Below are positions 49,827 through 59,346 of a DNA stretch of 64,000 nt, in pieces. The stretch spans positions 1 through 64,000 of the forward strand of contig CAZCOG010000030.1 in assembly GCA_964500445.1 (NCBI GenBank), written 5' to 3'. The translations under genes were made by a program, and so were the position numbers. This DNA is from Persicitalea sp964500445. GTDB taxonomy: Bacteria; Bacteroidota; Bacteroidia; Cytophagales; Spirosomataceae. The stretch's first letter is position 1. The number at the start of each line of letters is the position of its first letter. The notes beneath the pieces are model-generated. The model had not been told where the DNA came from. It made no database searches and was given only the letters and a program-made list of their open reading frames with translations.

Positions 49827-50492
49827 ATGAGAAAAATAAACAGCTTCCATTACTTACTACTTTTAATGCTTTTAGCATCAACATTTGCCACCGCTCAGAA
49901 CCGGAATTTTAAAATTGGCGTCAAGGCGGGTACCAATCTGTCCAGCCTTTCGGGCGATGAGTTTGTTGCTTCCAACGACCCATCGATACGAATTGGCGAC
50001 AAAAGTACCCGCCTCACAGGTTTTGTGGGAGGCGTATTCTTCCGACTGGGTAATGCCATTTTCATCCAACCTGAGTTATTGCTTTCCCAGAAAGGAGGTA
50101 CTTTCAATGTATTTCGCAGCGGAGGAAACGGTCAGGAAGACATAAAGGTACGTTTTACAAACCTTGATGTCCCGGTACTTCTCGGAGTTCGAATCGGCGA
50201 TGTGCTCCGAATCAATGCCGGGCCAGTTGCTTCATTGCGCATATCAGAAAACGGCGGATTACGGGAGGCACTCAATGAAATAGGGGCTACCAGCGTAGAA
50301 GATAATTTCAAGCGGGCAGCCCTTGGCTATCAGTTGGGCGTCGGCTTCGACATTGGCAATATTAACCTGGACCTCCGGTACGAAGGAAACGCGTCCAGCA
50401 TTATCAATACCGACCCCGCTTCTAATTTCAACTCCCAGTTAAAACGGAAAAACAATCTTTTTCAGGCCACTTTGGGCTTTGTAATATTTTAA
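49827..50492 (+). CDS. PorT-like outer-membrane beta-barrel protein
   Basis: 221 residues with a signal peptide (INSFHYLLLLMLLASTFATAQ). The barrel shows an early GVKAGTNLSSLSG, GFVGGVFFRLGNAIFIQPELLLSQKGG and a last strand NLFQATLGFVIF. This matches the small PorT/OmpW-like family typical of Bacteroidota. PorT proper assists the type IX secretion system, but most homologues are general barrels and no T9SS gene adjoins. It is followed 36 bases later by an OmpA-family gene. Confidence 0.85.
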   Translation: MRKINSFHYLLLLMLLASTFATAQNRNFKIGVKAGTNLSSLSGDEFVASNDPSIRIGDKSTRLTGFVGGVFFRLGNAIFIQPELLLSQKGGTFNVFRSGGNGQEDIKVRFTNLDVPVLLGVRIGDVLRINAGPVASLRISENGGLREALNEIGATSVEDNFKRAALGYQLGVGFDIGNINLDLRYEGNASSIINTDPASNFNSQLKRKNNLFQATLGFVIF

Positions 50493-50528
50493 ATCTCACC
50501 TGTGATTTTTTCAAAAAAATTGAAACAC

Positions 50529-51221
50529 ATGAAAACTATAAAAATAAACATAGTCCTATTGCTGGCGTTCTGCGTCTGCTCTTTGCCTGCCTGCAAAAAC
50601 AGCAAGCTTTCTAACCAGGAAAAAGGTGCCATCATCGGCGCCGGAACCGGGGCCGTTGCCGGGGCGGTCATTGGCAACAAATCAGGAAGTACGGCCGTTG
50701 GAGCGATTATCGGTGCCGCCGTGGGTGGCACGGCAGGTACATTGATCGGGCTGTACATGGACAAGCAGGCCCGCAAACTGGAAGAAAAGGTGAAAGGTGC
50801 CAAGGTAGAGCGAATCGGCGAAGGAATAAAAATGACCTTCGACTCCGGTCTGCTTTTCGACTTTGACTCTTATGCCCTAACGGCGGCAACCCGCAAGAAT
50901 CTTGACAACATGGCGGAAGTCCTGAACGAGTACGAGGATACGGACATTCTGATCGAGGGTCATACAGACAGTAAAGGCACCGACAGCTACAACCAGGACC
51001 TGTCGGAAAAGCGGGCAAAGGCTGTCGCAAACTACCTTAAAGCCGAAAATGTGAAATCAAAACGACTCGAGTCCGTAGGATATGGCGAGACTCAATTGCT
51101 TTCCACCGAGCCCGAAAAGCAAGCGCTGAATCGCAGGGTGGAGGTAGTTATTACGGCCAATAAAAAGCTGAGGCGCGATGTAAAACGGCAGGTGGAGAAG
51201 GAGGAGACAGCAAGCCGGTAA
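50529..51221 (+). CDS. OmpA-family lipoprotein with glycine zipper
   Basis: 230 residues from ATG 50529; the frame extends 27 bases upstream into a lysine-rich stretch. The lipobox LPAC (Cys about 20) indicates a lipoprotein. A glycine-zipper (GAIIGAGTGAVAGAVIG and GAIIGAAVGGTAGTLIG, about 35-75) may insert in membrane. The C-terminal OmpA domain (about 105-215) has the peptidoglycan-binding signature ILIEGHTDSKGTDSYNQDLSEKRA. It ties outer membrane to cell wall (Pal-like). Co-directional with the PorT-like gene. Confidence 0.92.
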   Translation: MKTIKINIVLLLAFCVCSLPACKNSKLSNQEKGAIIGAGTGAVAGAVIGNKSGSTAVGAIIGAAVGGTAGTLIGLYMDKQARKLEEKVKGAKVERIGEGIKMTFDSGLLFDFDSYALTAATRKNLDNMAEVLNEYEDTDILIEGHTDSKGTDSYNQDLSEKRAKAVANYLKAENVKSKRLESVGYGETQLLSTEPEKQALNRRVEVVITANKKLRRDVKRQVEKEETASR

Positions 51222-51237
51222 ATAACCAGACTGCGGC

Positions 51238-52842
51238 TTACCGCGCCTGCCGCTGGCTGCCCAAAAACTCCGTCAAAAGTACTTGGTGTTCTTTCAAAAC
51301 ATTTTGATGGTCACGGCTCGCAGCGGAATTGACCTGTTCATTCGGGTCGTCCCTATAGTCGTATAATTCTTCGGCAATGGGCCGGGCGTCGGGTAGAATT
51401 TTGTTTTTATCGTAATCCTCAGCAAACCAGGCCACGTAACGATAACGAGGCGTGCGAATGGCGTAGCCCATGAGTTTGCCATTTTCTTTGGTACCGCGCG
51501 GATACTGACTTTGGGCAAAGCGTTTTACAGTCGCATTGGGGTTTTTCATCATCGGAACCAAGCTTTTTCCGGCCAAATTATCCGGTGTTTTAAGGCCAGC
51601 CAGGTCGGTCAGAGTCGGAAAAACATCCACGAATTCGGTCAATCCTTCGGCTTTCTGCCCGCCCGTGAGGCCGGGGGCCGCAAAGATGAGCGGAGCGCGG
51701 GTGGCCTGCTCGAAGTTGGTGTGCTTGCACCAGATACCGTGATCACCAAGATGCCAGCCGTGATCACCCCATAACACGATAATCGTGTTTTTGGTCAGGC
51801 CTTGCTCATCTATAGCGTCCAATAGCTTTCCGACCTGCGAATCCATATAGCTGACGCTGGCGTAGTAGCCGTGGATAAGTTCTTTTTGTACTTCGACGGG
51901 CTGGGGCGTATAGCCTTTCTGGAAATGCTCGCCGTTGGGCAGCAGGTAGTTGTTTACCAATTCACCGGAGGCCTGATAGGCAAACTGCGGCGAGTCGGCG
52001 GCGAACTTTTGGTAAGCCGCCGTATTGATCTGCTCCCGGTCGTACAAGTCCCAGTACTTTTTGGGTGATACAAAAGGTAAATGGGGACGCACAAAACCCA
52101 CGGCGTAGAAAAACGGCTTCCCATCCTTAGCCAATCGAGCGATGGTCTTCACCGCTTTTCGAGCCACGGCTCCGTCCTGATAGGCATCGTCGGGTACTTC
52201 GGCGGATTCCACTGCGGGTCCCCGGTTAAGGTTTAGGTAGTTTTTCAGTTCATCTCCCTTCAACCCCATGCCCTCGGCCTTCGCGCGAATGTCCGCCAGT
52301 AGTTTCAGCGTTTCGGGTGCCTGGTAGTAGTTAGCCTTAGGCGGACCGTAGCCTGCGGCATAATCCTCCTTGGTAAGTTTATCATAGGGGATCGACCAGG
52401 AAGGCTTATCGGTTTCTTTATCCACCGCCCGGCTGTCGAACACTTTACCAAGGCCCGCCGTGGTGTAGCCGTTCTGGCGGAAGTACTGCGGCAGCGTCAG
52501 GATGTCGGGGTTCTTATCCCGCATCAGCGTTTCCAGATCCCAGACTTGCGTGTAGTCGGGCCGCTGCCCGGTGAGCAAGCTTGCCCGTGTGGGGGCACAC
52601 ACAGCCTGCTGGCAGTAGTTGTTCAGGAATACCGTCCCCATCCGGGCCAGGCGGTCGATGTTAGGGGTTTTCATTCGCGACTCTCCGTAGGCGTTGAGCA
52701 GCGGCTTGAGGTCGTCAACGGCGATGAAAAGGACGTTGGGAGCCGTGGCGTGCGGATCAGTGTCGCGGGGCGACCTGGCCGATGGCATTTGCAGACCGGA
52801 TAGCGCGAGAAGCAGAAAAAAGAAAAGGGTAGTTCTTTTCAT
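51238..52842 (-). CDS. Exported type I sulfatase (iduronate-2-sulfatase-like)
   Basis: 534 residues. The signal peptide is followed by APNVLFIAVDDLKPLL (metal Asp pair) and the sulfatase signature CAPTR with Cys at residue 82, which must be converted to formylglycine. Later motifs: ALIGKVF-like AGLGKVF, PFFYAVGFVRPHLPF, VLWGDHGWHLGDHG. It resembles iduronate-2-sulfatase/choline-sulfatase-type enzymes acting on sulfated glycans. It is on the minus strand together with the toroid protein gene upstream (135-base gap). The maturase (anSME) is not in the window. Confidence 0.92.
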   Translation of the reverse strand: MKRTTLFFFLLLALSGLQMPSARSPRDTDPHATAPNVLFIAVDDLKPLLNAYGESRMKTPNIDRLARMGTVFLNNYCQQAVCAPTRASLLTGQRPDYTQVWDLETLMRDKNPDILTLPQYFRQNGYTTAGLGKVFDSRAVDKETDKPSWSIPYDKLTKEDYAAGYGPPKANYYQAPETLKLLADIRAKAEGMGLKGDELKNYLNLNRGPAVESAEVPDDAYQDGAVARKAVKTIARLAKDGKPFFYAVGFVRPHLPFVSPKKYWDLYDREQINTAAYQKFAADSPQFAYQASGELVNNYLLPNGEHFQKGYTPQPVEVQKELIHGYYASVSYMDSQVGKLLDAIDEQGLTKNTIIVLWGDHGWHLGDHGIWCKHTNFEQATRAPLIFAAPGLTGGQKAEGLTEFVDVFPTLTDLAGLKTPDNLAGKSLVPMMKNPNATVKRFAQSQYPRGTKENGKLMGYAIRTPRYRYVAWFAEDYDKNKILPDARPIAEELYDYRDDPNEQVNSAASRDHQNVLKEHQVLLTEFLGSQRQAR

Positions 52843-52977
52843 TATAGCAAATATTAAAAAAGAGGTCCGTTTTTATCTGAAAAGCGGATTACACGGTACG
52901 GTTACCCACTTACAACTTACACCATCTCCATTCCAATTTAAAGTACCTGCTTGGGAAAAGTACCTTAGCCGTCCCGG

Positions 52978-54750
52978 TCACAAATTCTTCGGCTGCTCCA
53001 TCGGCTTTATCGGTATTGATACGCTCAGCCCTTCCCACTTCACCGAAAGCTGCCCGCCCTGCCGCGACGTAACGATTTCCTTCATCTCCACGCGCCTACC
53101 TGCTTCGGTAAGTTGGAAAGCAAAGCCCAGCGCGGCTTCGTTCATTTCCGTCAGATCGAAGTTTTTCTCGTCGCCCGCATACAATACGTAGTCGACCCAG
53201 GCCGCGTCGCCGTCGCCGCCCTTCTCCCACTTTCCCTTCATACCACCGAACTCAGCTAAATACAGCAGAATACTGAACTGCAAATTGCCCGTTTCGATGG
53301 TAAATGGCGCGTTGTTGGACTCAGGCAAGACCATCTCGCCGGGGGGTACTTTCCCAAACTCAAAGCGTAGTCGCAGGTCTTTGGCTTTGAATTTACCTTC
53401 GCTCAGCCGGTCGATGCTGATGTGCTTGTCGCCGCCATTGGTGAGGAAATTGATGGCCGCCAGAATATCGTTTTCCTTTTGTTCACTATAAAAACTGGCC
53501 GAACTGAAATCATAGCCATCGTGCAGCATTCGTATCTGCAGGTAGTGTGGCTGCTCGGGTGTGCCCCAGTAAGCCAGGAAGGGCCGTCGCTGATTCCACA
53601 GACTGGACCGGTTGGCCGTAGACAGCGCATACTTTTCAGTCAGGTAGCTGGTACCGATAATCTGGGGAGCATCAATAGCCAGCGTGTCGCGTTCCGTGCG
53701 GGGATAATTTGGGTTAAGAAAATAGGGCAGCAATCTTGCGGGAATATGGTGCTTAATCTTAACCTTACTCCATTTTTCCGTATAAGGTAGTTTGATCTTA
53801 CCATCGGAAGCCTCGTCCAGAATGGCGTAGAATTCAGGCTTGACAAGGGAACTGTACGAGCGACTGTGCGGCCCGGCCCATTGGCCTGAGGGCTTATGGT
53901 AATGCCGGGCCACCATCTCCCAGGCCAAGTCATAGAGGTAGTTGATCTTTTCACTGGCCTCTTTGTCCACAATATGCCGTTTCATGCGGTAGAGTTCGTC
54001 GAGCGCTACGCGGGTGTAGGTCGGGCTGTTGTATTCCGTATAGCCGTTTTTGAGGGTATACTCGTAGAACTTTTGCAAACGCTTTTCGGCGTAATTTTGG
54101 ATTTCGGGCAGGTCGAAGAGGAACGACGTAACATACGTCATATAAGTACCCATGATAGCGATATTGGTGTAGCCCGGTCCTACATTGCGCTTCTGGATCG
54201 ACTCGGCCGCCCGAATCAACGATTTCCTGATCGTCTCTTTCAGATCAGCCGGTAGTTTTTCCTGATGGCCCATGTAGATATCCAGCAGCGACACGCCCAG
54301 AAAATCGGCCCAGTTCCAGTCGGCGGGCGACTTCTTGGTGGCCAGCGGTTCTTCGAGGAAATAGGGCCAGATACCATATGTTTTACTGGCCCGTACGGTA
54401 TCCTGCAACGAAATCACCTTCCGGACGATGTCGAAGGCCCGTTGCTCGTATTGCGGATCACCAGAGTCGAGCAGGTCCACGGCGTACAGCAACGAGCCAC
54501 GCGTCTGGTGGAGAATCCCGTCGGTAGCGTCGGTATGGTACTGGTAGTAATTCACCAGCTTTTGGGTAATCATCTGCTCTGCCGGGTCGTACTTTTTGTG
54601 CTGATCTTCCTGTGACCCGGCCATGATTTGCTTCTCGGCAGCAGTGAGGTGGACGGGTTCGTAGCGGATGTGATCGTCCTGGTACTTCTGGGCGAAGCCC
54701 CGATTCATGAAAAACACCAAGACCAGACCCAGCAAAAAAAGCTTTCTCAT
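52978..54750 (-). CDS. Secreted alpha/alpha-toroid-like protein, putative polysaccharide-active
   Basis: 590 residues with a signal peptide (RKLFLLGLVLVFFMNRGFAQ). Residues about 60-330 are helical with repeated amphipathic helices (ADFLGVSLLDIYMG, PGYTNIAIMGTYMTYVTSFLFD, YTEYNSPTYTRVALDELYRMKRH), resembling the incomplete toroid of alginate/heparin lyases and GH88-like enzymes; the rest is beta-rich. Asn/Tyr/His candidates for lyase chemistry exist (YNSPTYTR, HYHKPSGQWAGPHSRSY), but I cannot place it in a known family. Being next to a sulfatase gene suggests a sulfated polysaccharide. Confidence 0.55.
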   Translation of the reverse strand: MRKLFLLGLVLVFFMNRGFAQKYQDDHIRYEPVHLTAAEKQIMAGSQEDQHKKYDPAEQMITQKLVNYYQYHTDATDGILHQTRGSLLYAVDLLDSGDPQYEQRAFDIVRKVISLQDTVRASKTYGIWPYFLEEPLATKKSPADWNWADFLGVSLLDIYMGHQEKLPADLKETIRKSLIRAAESIQKRNVGPGYTNIAIMGTYMTYVTSFLFDLPEIQNYAEKRLQKFYEYTLKNGYTEYNSPTYTRVALDELYRMKRHIVDKEASEKINYLYDLAWEMVARHYHKPSGQWAGPHSRSYSSLVKPEFYAILDEASDGKIKLPYTEKWSKVKIKHHIPARLLPYFLNPNYPRTERDTLAIDAPQIIGTSYLTEKYALSTANRSSLWNQRRPFLAYWGTPEQPHYLQIRMLHDGYDFSSASFYSEQKENDILAAINFLTNGGDKHISIDRLSEGKFKAKDLRLRFEFGKVPPGEMVLPESNNAPFTIETGNLQFSILLYLAEFGGMKGKWEKGGDGDAAWVDYVLYAGDEKNFDLTEMNEAALGFAFQLTEAGRRVEMKEIVTSRQGGQLSVKWEGLSVSIPIKPMEQPKNL

Positions 54751-54904
54751 AATTTTCGGAGTAATTGGATCGATTTACCTTCTCAAACCTGAAAGACGAT
54801 TGTTTTCTGCAACTACCCCAGCAAGACTGCTGGTACCGGCTACCCTGCATCTCAAATCCCGCTCTGTGACTTACACTGAAGACGGTTGCTCGGGAACTAA
54901 TGGG

Positions 54905-54912
54905 TACTTTTG
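54905..54912 (+). promoter_or_regulatory. -7 box (TActTTTG) of a small lipoprotein gene
   Basis: An exact TAnnTTTG match 15 bases ahead of the start at 54928, with a TTG 16 bp further up (54886-54888). Confidence 0.5.
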
Positions 54913-54927
54913 TAAAAAAAATAATTC

Positions 54928-55332
54928 ATGAAGCGAATACTACCTCAAATACTGGTCGGGCTGTTATTGCTGAACGCAATTAGCTGCAGTACCAAAGAGC
55001 GACATAGCATGACGGTAGATGTACAAAACAATACAGGTGCCACAATCGCCGAAGCGCAGGTATGGGCTGTGGGTTCAGTGACTTCAAAGCCGCTGGTCGA
55101 GGGAACGAATATCCCGGCTGGTGGTTTGCTGCGCGGGAAACTAAAAAGGAACTTAGGATTAAAGTCGGACGGCACCTATGAGCTAAGGCTTACAGAAAGT
55201 TCGGGGAAACGGACGATCCGGGCCGGGTACTTTACAAATGGGTATTCTCTTGATGAGCGTATTTCCTTCCAAGTCGAGCAAGACACGGTGATAGTTAATA
55301 GAGTGGCGGGAAAAATAGGATTAGGATATTGA
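54928..55332 (+). CDS. Small lipoprotein, unknown
   Basis: 134 residues. The signal peptide KRILPQILVGLLLLNAISC ends in a lipobox AISC (Cys about 20). The mature domain (about 30-134) is beta-rich, with phrases MTVDVQNNTGATIAEAQVW and YELRLTESSGKRTIRAGYFTNGY, resembling a small Ig/transthyretin-like fold. No known family recognised. It has its own -7 box and lies alone ahead of the second sulfatase gene, which also has its own promoter. Confidence 0.75.
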   Translation: MKRILPQILVGLLLLNAISCSTKERHSMTVDVQNNTGATIAEAQVWAVGSVTSKPLVEGTNIPAGGLLRGKLKRNLGLKSDGTYELRLTESSGKRTIRAGYFTNGYSLDERISFQVEQDTVIVNRVAGKIGLGY

Positions 55333-55375
55333 CGGAATTTGCGCCTGTAAGGTACCCATACGAATCAGTTTGGGT

Positions 55376-55404
55376 CTTGTTTCGTGTCAGGACGAGTATA
55401 TTTG
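55376..55404 (+). promoter_or_regulatory. Promoter-like pair: cTTG, 17 bp, TAtaTTTG (second sulfatase)
   Basis: An exact -7 box (55397-55404) follows cTTG (55376-55379) after 17 bp; start codon 23 bases downstream. Confidence 0.55.
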
Positions 55405-55427
55405 GTAATATGTGCCTACTTTCCTGA

Positions 55428-57554
55428 ATGAAAACCAAGCTACTTCCAATGACAATGACCGCACGCGTCCTTTCACTTTTTATGCTCCTGGCTGTTTTTG
55501 GCCAGACAACTACCTCCGCTCAAAAACAGCCTGGTGGAGCGCCCGGAACGCCGGACCGACCCAACGTTATTTTCATCCTTGTCGATGACATGGGCTGGGG
55601 CGATGTCGGCGCTTTTTGGCAAAACCAACGCCAGAAAAAAAACGACCGCAGCGAACCCTGGGAATATACCCCCGCCCTGGACGCGATGGCCGCAGGCGGG
55701 GCCACCCTGACCAACCATTACTGCGCTGCGCCCGTCTGCGCTCCGTCGCGGTCGTCGATTATGCTAGGCGTAAGCCAGGGCCACGCCAACGTGCGCGACA
55801 ATCAGTTCGATAAGGCCTTACAGGATACCTACACCATGCCTTCTGTGCTGAAACAGGCGGGTTACCACACGGCTCTGGTGGGAAAGTGGGGATTACAGGG
55901 ACAAACTGATAACGAGCCCAACTGGCCTGCCCACCCCCTCAACCGGGGCTTCGACTATTCGTTTTCTTACATCCGCCACCGCGACGGCCACGAACACTAC
56001 CCCAAGGAGGGGATTTACCGGGGCGCGAAGGAAGTTTGGGAAAACAAAACCAACATTGCCGACCAGCTCGACAAATGCTACACCACCGACCTGTGGACCG
56101 CCGCCGCCAAGCGCTGGATTACCAGGACAAAGAAGTCCGCTCCCCATGAACCATTCTTTCTCTATCTGGCCTACGATACCCCCCATGCCGTGCTGGAGCT
56201 ACCTACCCAAGCGTACCCGGAGGGCGGCGGCCTGAAAGGCGGCCTGCAATGGACAGATAAGCCGGGGCAAATGATTACGACCGCCACGGGCACACCTGAC
56301 TCCTATATACATCCCGACTACGCTAACGCTACCTACGATGACGATAACGATTCAAAGACACCGGAAGTGGCCTGGCCCGATACCTACAAGCGCTATGCCA
56401 CCTCTTGTCGCCGCATCGACGATGGCATCGGCGACATCATGACATTACTGGAAGATCTGAAAATTGACGATAACACTATGGTAGTTTTCATGTCCGATAA
56501 CGGGCCGTCTGTCGAGTCCTATCTGCCCGATTCTTACGTGGATTATGAACCTACCTTTTTCAACAGCTTCGGCCCGTTCGACGGCATCAAGCGCGATGTC
56601 TGGGAGGGCGGCGTGCGGATGCCCACGCTGGTTCGCTGGCCGGGCCGCATCCCCGGCAGACAGACGATCGCCAGCCCCAGCGCTTCTTATGACTGGGTGG
56701 CTACGTTTGCCGATGCGGCAGGCATTGCCGCCCCTGCCCGGCTGGATGGCGTGTCGCTGCTGCCGGAGCTGAGCGGGAAAGGAAAGCGCCAGGAAAGTAC
56801 CGTGTACATTGAGTACGACCAAAATGGCAAGACACCCGATTTTGAGGAATTCTCGCCTAATCACCGCTCCCGCAAACGCAACCAGATGCAAAAAATCCGG
56901 AAAGGCAATCTGGTTGGCGTACGCTACAACATACAGGGAGCCGATGACGATTTCGAGATTTATGACGTGATGGCCGATCCGCAGGAAACCAAAAATCTGG
57001 CTTCGGAGAAAAAGTACGCCGCGTTGCAGCAGGAATTCAAAAACCGTGTCCTGCAAATTCGCCGACCCGATGAAGAAGCCAAACGCCCCTACGACGACGC
57101 ACTGGTACCCGCAGTCGATCCGGGCGGAAAGATGCAGGCTGGGATGAAGTGGCGCACCGCGGCGGGCGATTTCCCCTGGGTATCGGCGCTGACCGACGCA
57201 CAGTTCAAGGGCCAGGGAACCTCCGCAGCGCTCGATATTTCCAAAACTAAACTACCCGCCGGCATGGTTGCCTACGAGGGCTTTCTGAAAGTCCCGGAGG
57301 ATGGTACTTACAACTTCGTTATGAGCGCGGATGGCGGTTTTATTCTCAGAATACACCAGGCTCTTGTGATCGACAGCAGCCACGGTACTACCGCCGGGAA
57401 TCAGCAGTCGGGCGACATGAAACTGGCGGCGGGCTACCATCCGTTTACGGTTTATTATCACAAATCCGGCAAGGCGAAGGGTAGTTTGGAGCTTTCATGT
57501 AAGAAGGCGGGAGGCAGTTCGGTGGAGTCTTCCGGGCTTTTCTTTCATCAATAA
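55428..57554 (+). CDS. Exported arylsulfatase with C-terminal PA14-like domain
   Basis: 708 residues. Signal peptide; alkaline-phosphatase-like core about 43-540 with PNVIFILVDDMGWGDVG (metal Asps), signature CAPSR with Cys at 104 (formylglycine site), ALVGKWG, and VVFMSDNGPS (metal Asp-Asn). The last ~130 residues (about 575-708) form a PA14-like carbohydrate-binding domain (GFLKVPEDGTYNFVMSADGG, LVIDSS, AAGYHPFTVYYHKSG). Fusion of a sulfatase to a binding domain targets it to polymeric sulfated glycan. Stand-alone transcript with a good promoter pair; diverges from the toroid/sulfatase pair. Confidence 0.92.
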   Translation: MKTKLLPMTMTARVLSLFMLLAVFGQTTTSAQKQPGGAPGTPDRPNVIFILVDDMGWGDVGAFWQNQRQKKNDRSEPWEYTPALDAMAAGGATLTNHYCAAPVCAPSRSSIMLGVSQGHANVRDNQFDKALQDTYTMPSVLKQAGYHTALVGKWGLQGQTDNEPNWPAHPLNRGFDYSFSYIRHRDGHEHYPKEGIYRGAKEVWENKTNIADQLDKCYTTDLWTAAAKRWITRTKKSAPHEPFFLYLAYDTPHAVLELPTQAYPEGGGLKGGLQWTDKPGQMITTATGTPDSYIHPDYANATYDDDNDSKTPEVAWPDTYKRYATSCRRIDDGIGDIMTLLEDLKIDDNTMVVFMSDNGPSVESYLPDSYVDYEPTFFNSFGPFDGIKRDVWEGGVRMPTLVRWPGRIPGRQTIASPSASYDWVATFADAAGIAAPARLDGVSLLPELSGKGKRQESTVYIEYDQNGKTPDFEEFSPNHRSRKRNQMQKIRKGNLVGVRYNIQGADDDFEIYDVMADPQETKNLASEKKYAALQQEFKNRVLQIRRPDEEAKRPYDDALVPAVDPGGKMQAGMKWRTAAGDFPWVSALTDAQFKGQGTSAALDISKTKLPAGMVAYEGFLKVPEDGTYNFVMSADGGFILRIHQALVIDSSHGTTAGNQQSGDMKLAAGYHPFTVYYHKSGKAKGSLELSCKKAGGSSVESSGLFFHQ

Positions 57555-57631
57555 ACCTGCGCACCGATCGTAGTTGTTTTTGCGTTAGGCTAAGGATTCG
57601 CTTTATTTGTCTTACAAATATTGTGTGTGGT

Positions 57632-57648
57632 ACGGGCTGCCAGCCCGT
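57632..57648. repeat. Short GC palindrome (ACGGGCT/AGCCCGT)
   Basis: A 7-bp perfect inverted repeat with a 3-base loop in the 136-bp gap between the sulfatase and peptidase genes. No U-run, so not a terminator on sequence grounds. Confidence 0.6.
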
Positions 57649-57690
57649 CCTGTTCTCATGCTTCCCTACGTGGCAAAATAACTACTGAAA

Positions 57691-59280
57691 ATGAACAAAT
57701 ACCTTCTCGGCGGCCTGTTACTATCCGCTACGCTCGGCCAGGCCCAGGACACGGCTACTAAATACGCCGAAACTATTAACCCTACCGACCTAAAAAACCA
57801 CTTGGTCATCATTGCCTCTGACAGCCTGGAAGGCCGTGACACGGGTTCGGAAGGTCAGAAGAAAGCCGCCGACTACGTGTCGAAACACTTTAAAATGTAC
57901 GGCCTGACGCCCATCGCCACCGACGGCGCCGGAGCCAAGAGCTATTACCAACACTACGACCTCTACCAAAAAACCTGGGGCGACGTGTATGTGAAGGCCG
58001 ACGGCCGGAAATTCGCATTCAACGAGGATTTCTATCTCAACGGACTCCTCAGTACCGACGGCGAGGTATCGGCCCCGACGGTTTTTGCGGGCTATGGCAT
58101 CGAGGCCGCTCCTTACAACGACTACAAAGACCTGGACGTAACGGGCAAAGCCGTCGTGATTCTGGAAGGCGAGCCGAAAGACCGCAGCGGCAAGTACTAC
58201 GTCAACGACAGCGACCAGGCGTCGAGCTGGAGCGGGCCGCAGTCGTGGCAGAAGAAAGCGGCTACGGCCATGGCCAAGGGCGCGAAGTACGTGTTCATGG
58301 TGTCGGAAAAAGAAGGCAAGGAATTTGAACAACTCGTGAAGCAGCGGGCCATTATGGCGCGGCGCATGAATCGCATGAGCATGAAGCCCATTCAGGAGTC
58401 GCTCAGCAATATGGCGGTTTTCACCGTGTCTCCCGAAGTAGGAGCCGCCCTGCTCCGTACTTCACCGAAGAAACTAAAAGGATTTCAGGAAGACATCGAC
58501 AAGAAAGGCGTTCCTGTCGCCAAAGGCCCCATCGGCACCGTGTCGCTGAAAGTGGAGCGCAAGAGCGAAACCATTGGTACCGAAAACGTAGCGGGATTTC
58601 TGGAAGGTACCGACAAGAAAGACGAGGTAGTTGTCATTTCGGCACACTTGGACCACATCGGCATTTCGTCGGACGGGCAGATCAACAACGGAGCCGACGA
58701 CGACGGCTCGGGTACCGTTTCGCTGCTGGAACTTGCCCAGGCATTCAGTCAGGCCAAGGCCGACGGCAACGGTCCGCGCCGCAGCATCCTGTTCCTGAAT
58801 GTGACGGGCGAAGAGAAGGGTCTTTTCGGCTCGGCCTATTACTCGGAAAATCCGCTGCTGCCGCTGGAAAATACCGTGGCCGACCTGAACATCGACATGA
58901 TTGGCCGCGTGGATAAAGACCACGCCGACGATCCCAAGTACGTCTACATCATCGGCTCCGACAAGCTGTCGTCCGAGCTGCACGCCATCAGCGAAGCCGC
59001 CAACGAAGCGCACGTGGGCTACAAGCTCGACTACACCTACAACGATCCCAAAGACCCCAACCGCTTCTACTACCGCTCCGACCACTACAATTTTGCCAAG
59101 AAAGGCATCCCAGTGGTTTTCTATTTCACGGGCGTTCACGAAGACTACCACCGCCCCGGCGACGACGTCGAGAAAATTATGTTCGACAAGCAGGCCCCCA
59201 TCGTGAAGCTGGTTTTCTATACCGCCTGGGAACTGGCCAACCGCGAGGAGCGGATCAAGGTGGATAGTAACAAGGAATAG
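57691..59280 (+). CDS. Secreted M28-family zinc aminopeptidase
   Basis: 529 residues with a signal peptide (NKYLLGGLLLSATLGQAQ). A PA-type insert (about 120-260) interrupts the M28 catalytic domain. Zn ligands and catalytic residues are in order: SAHLDHIG (His), GADDDGSG (Asp), VTGEEKGLFGS (Glu pair), DLNIDMIGR (Asp) and HEDYHRPGDD (His). Such enzymes release N-terminal amino acids from peptides in the periplasm or outside. Stand-alone gene; no inactivating change seen. Confidence 0.95.
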   Translation: MNKYLLGGLLLSATLGQAQDTATKYAETINPTDLKNHLVIIASDSLEGRDTGSEGQKKAADYVSKHFKMYGLTPIATDGAGAKSYYQHYDLYQKTWGDVYVKADGRKFAFNEDFYLNGLLSTDGEVSAPTVFAGYGIEAAPYNDYKDLDVTGKAVVILEGEPKDRSGKYYVNDSDQASSWSGPQSWQKKAATAMAKGAKYVFMVSEKEGKEFEQLVKQRAIMARRMNRMSMKPIQESLSNMAVFTVSPEVGAALLRTSPKKLKGFQEDIDKKGVPVAKGPIGTVSLKVERKSETIGTENVAGFLEGTDKKDEVVVISAHLDHIGISSDGQINNGADDDGSGTVSLLELAQAFSQAKADGNGPRRSILFLNVTGEEKGLFGSAYYSENPLLPLENTVADLNIDMIGRVDKDHADDPKYVYIIGSDKLSSELHAISEAANEAHVGYKLDYTYNDPKDPNRFYYRSDHYNFAKKGIPVVFYFTGVHEDYHRPGDDVEKIMFDKQAPIVKLVFYTAWELANREERIKVDSNKE

Positions 59281-59346
59281 TTCAGCGTTCCTGGTTCTTC
59301 GTTGAGAACCTGAATTCCCAAAGGCTGAATCTTTACAGCAAGTATT

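Noticed and set aside
49827..50492. Type IX secretion PorT
   Set aside because: The barrel resembles the PorT family, but no other T9SS gene is adjacent and many homologues are generic barrels.
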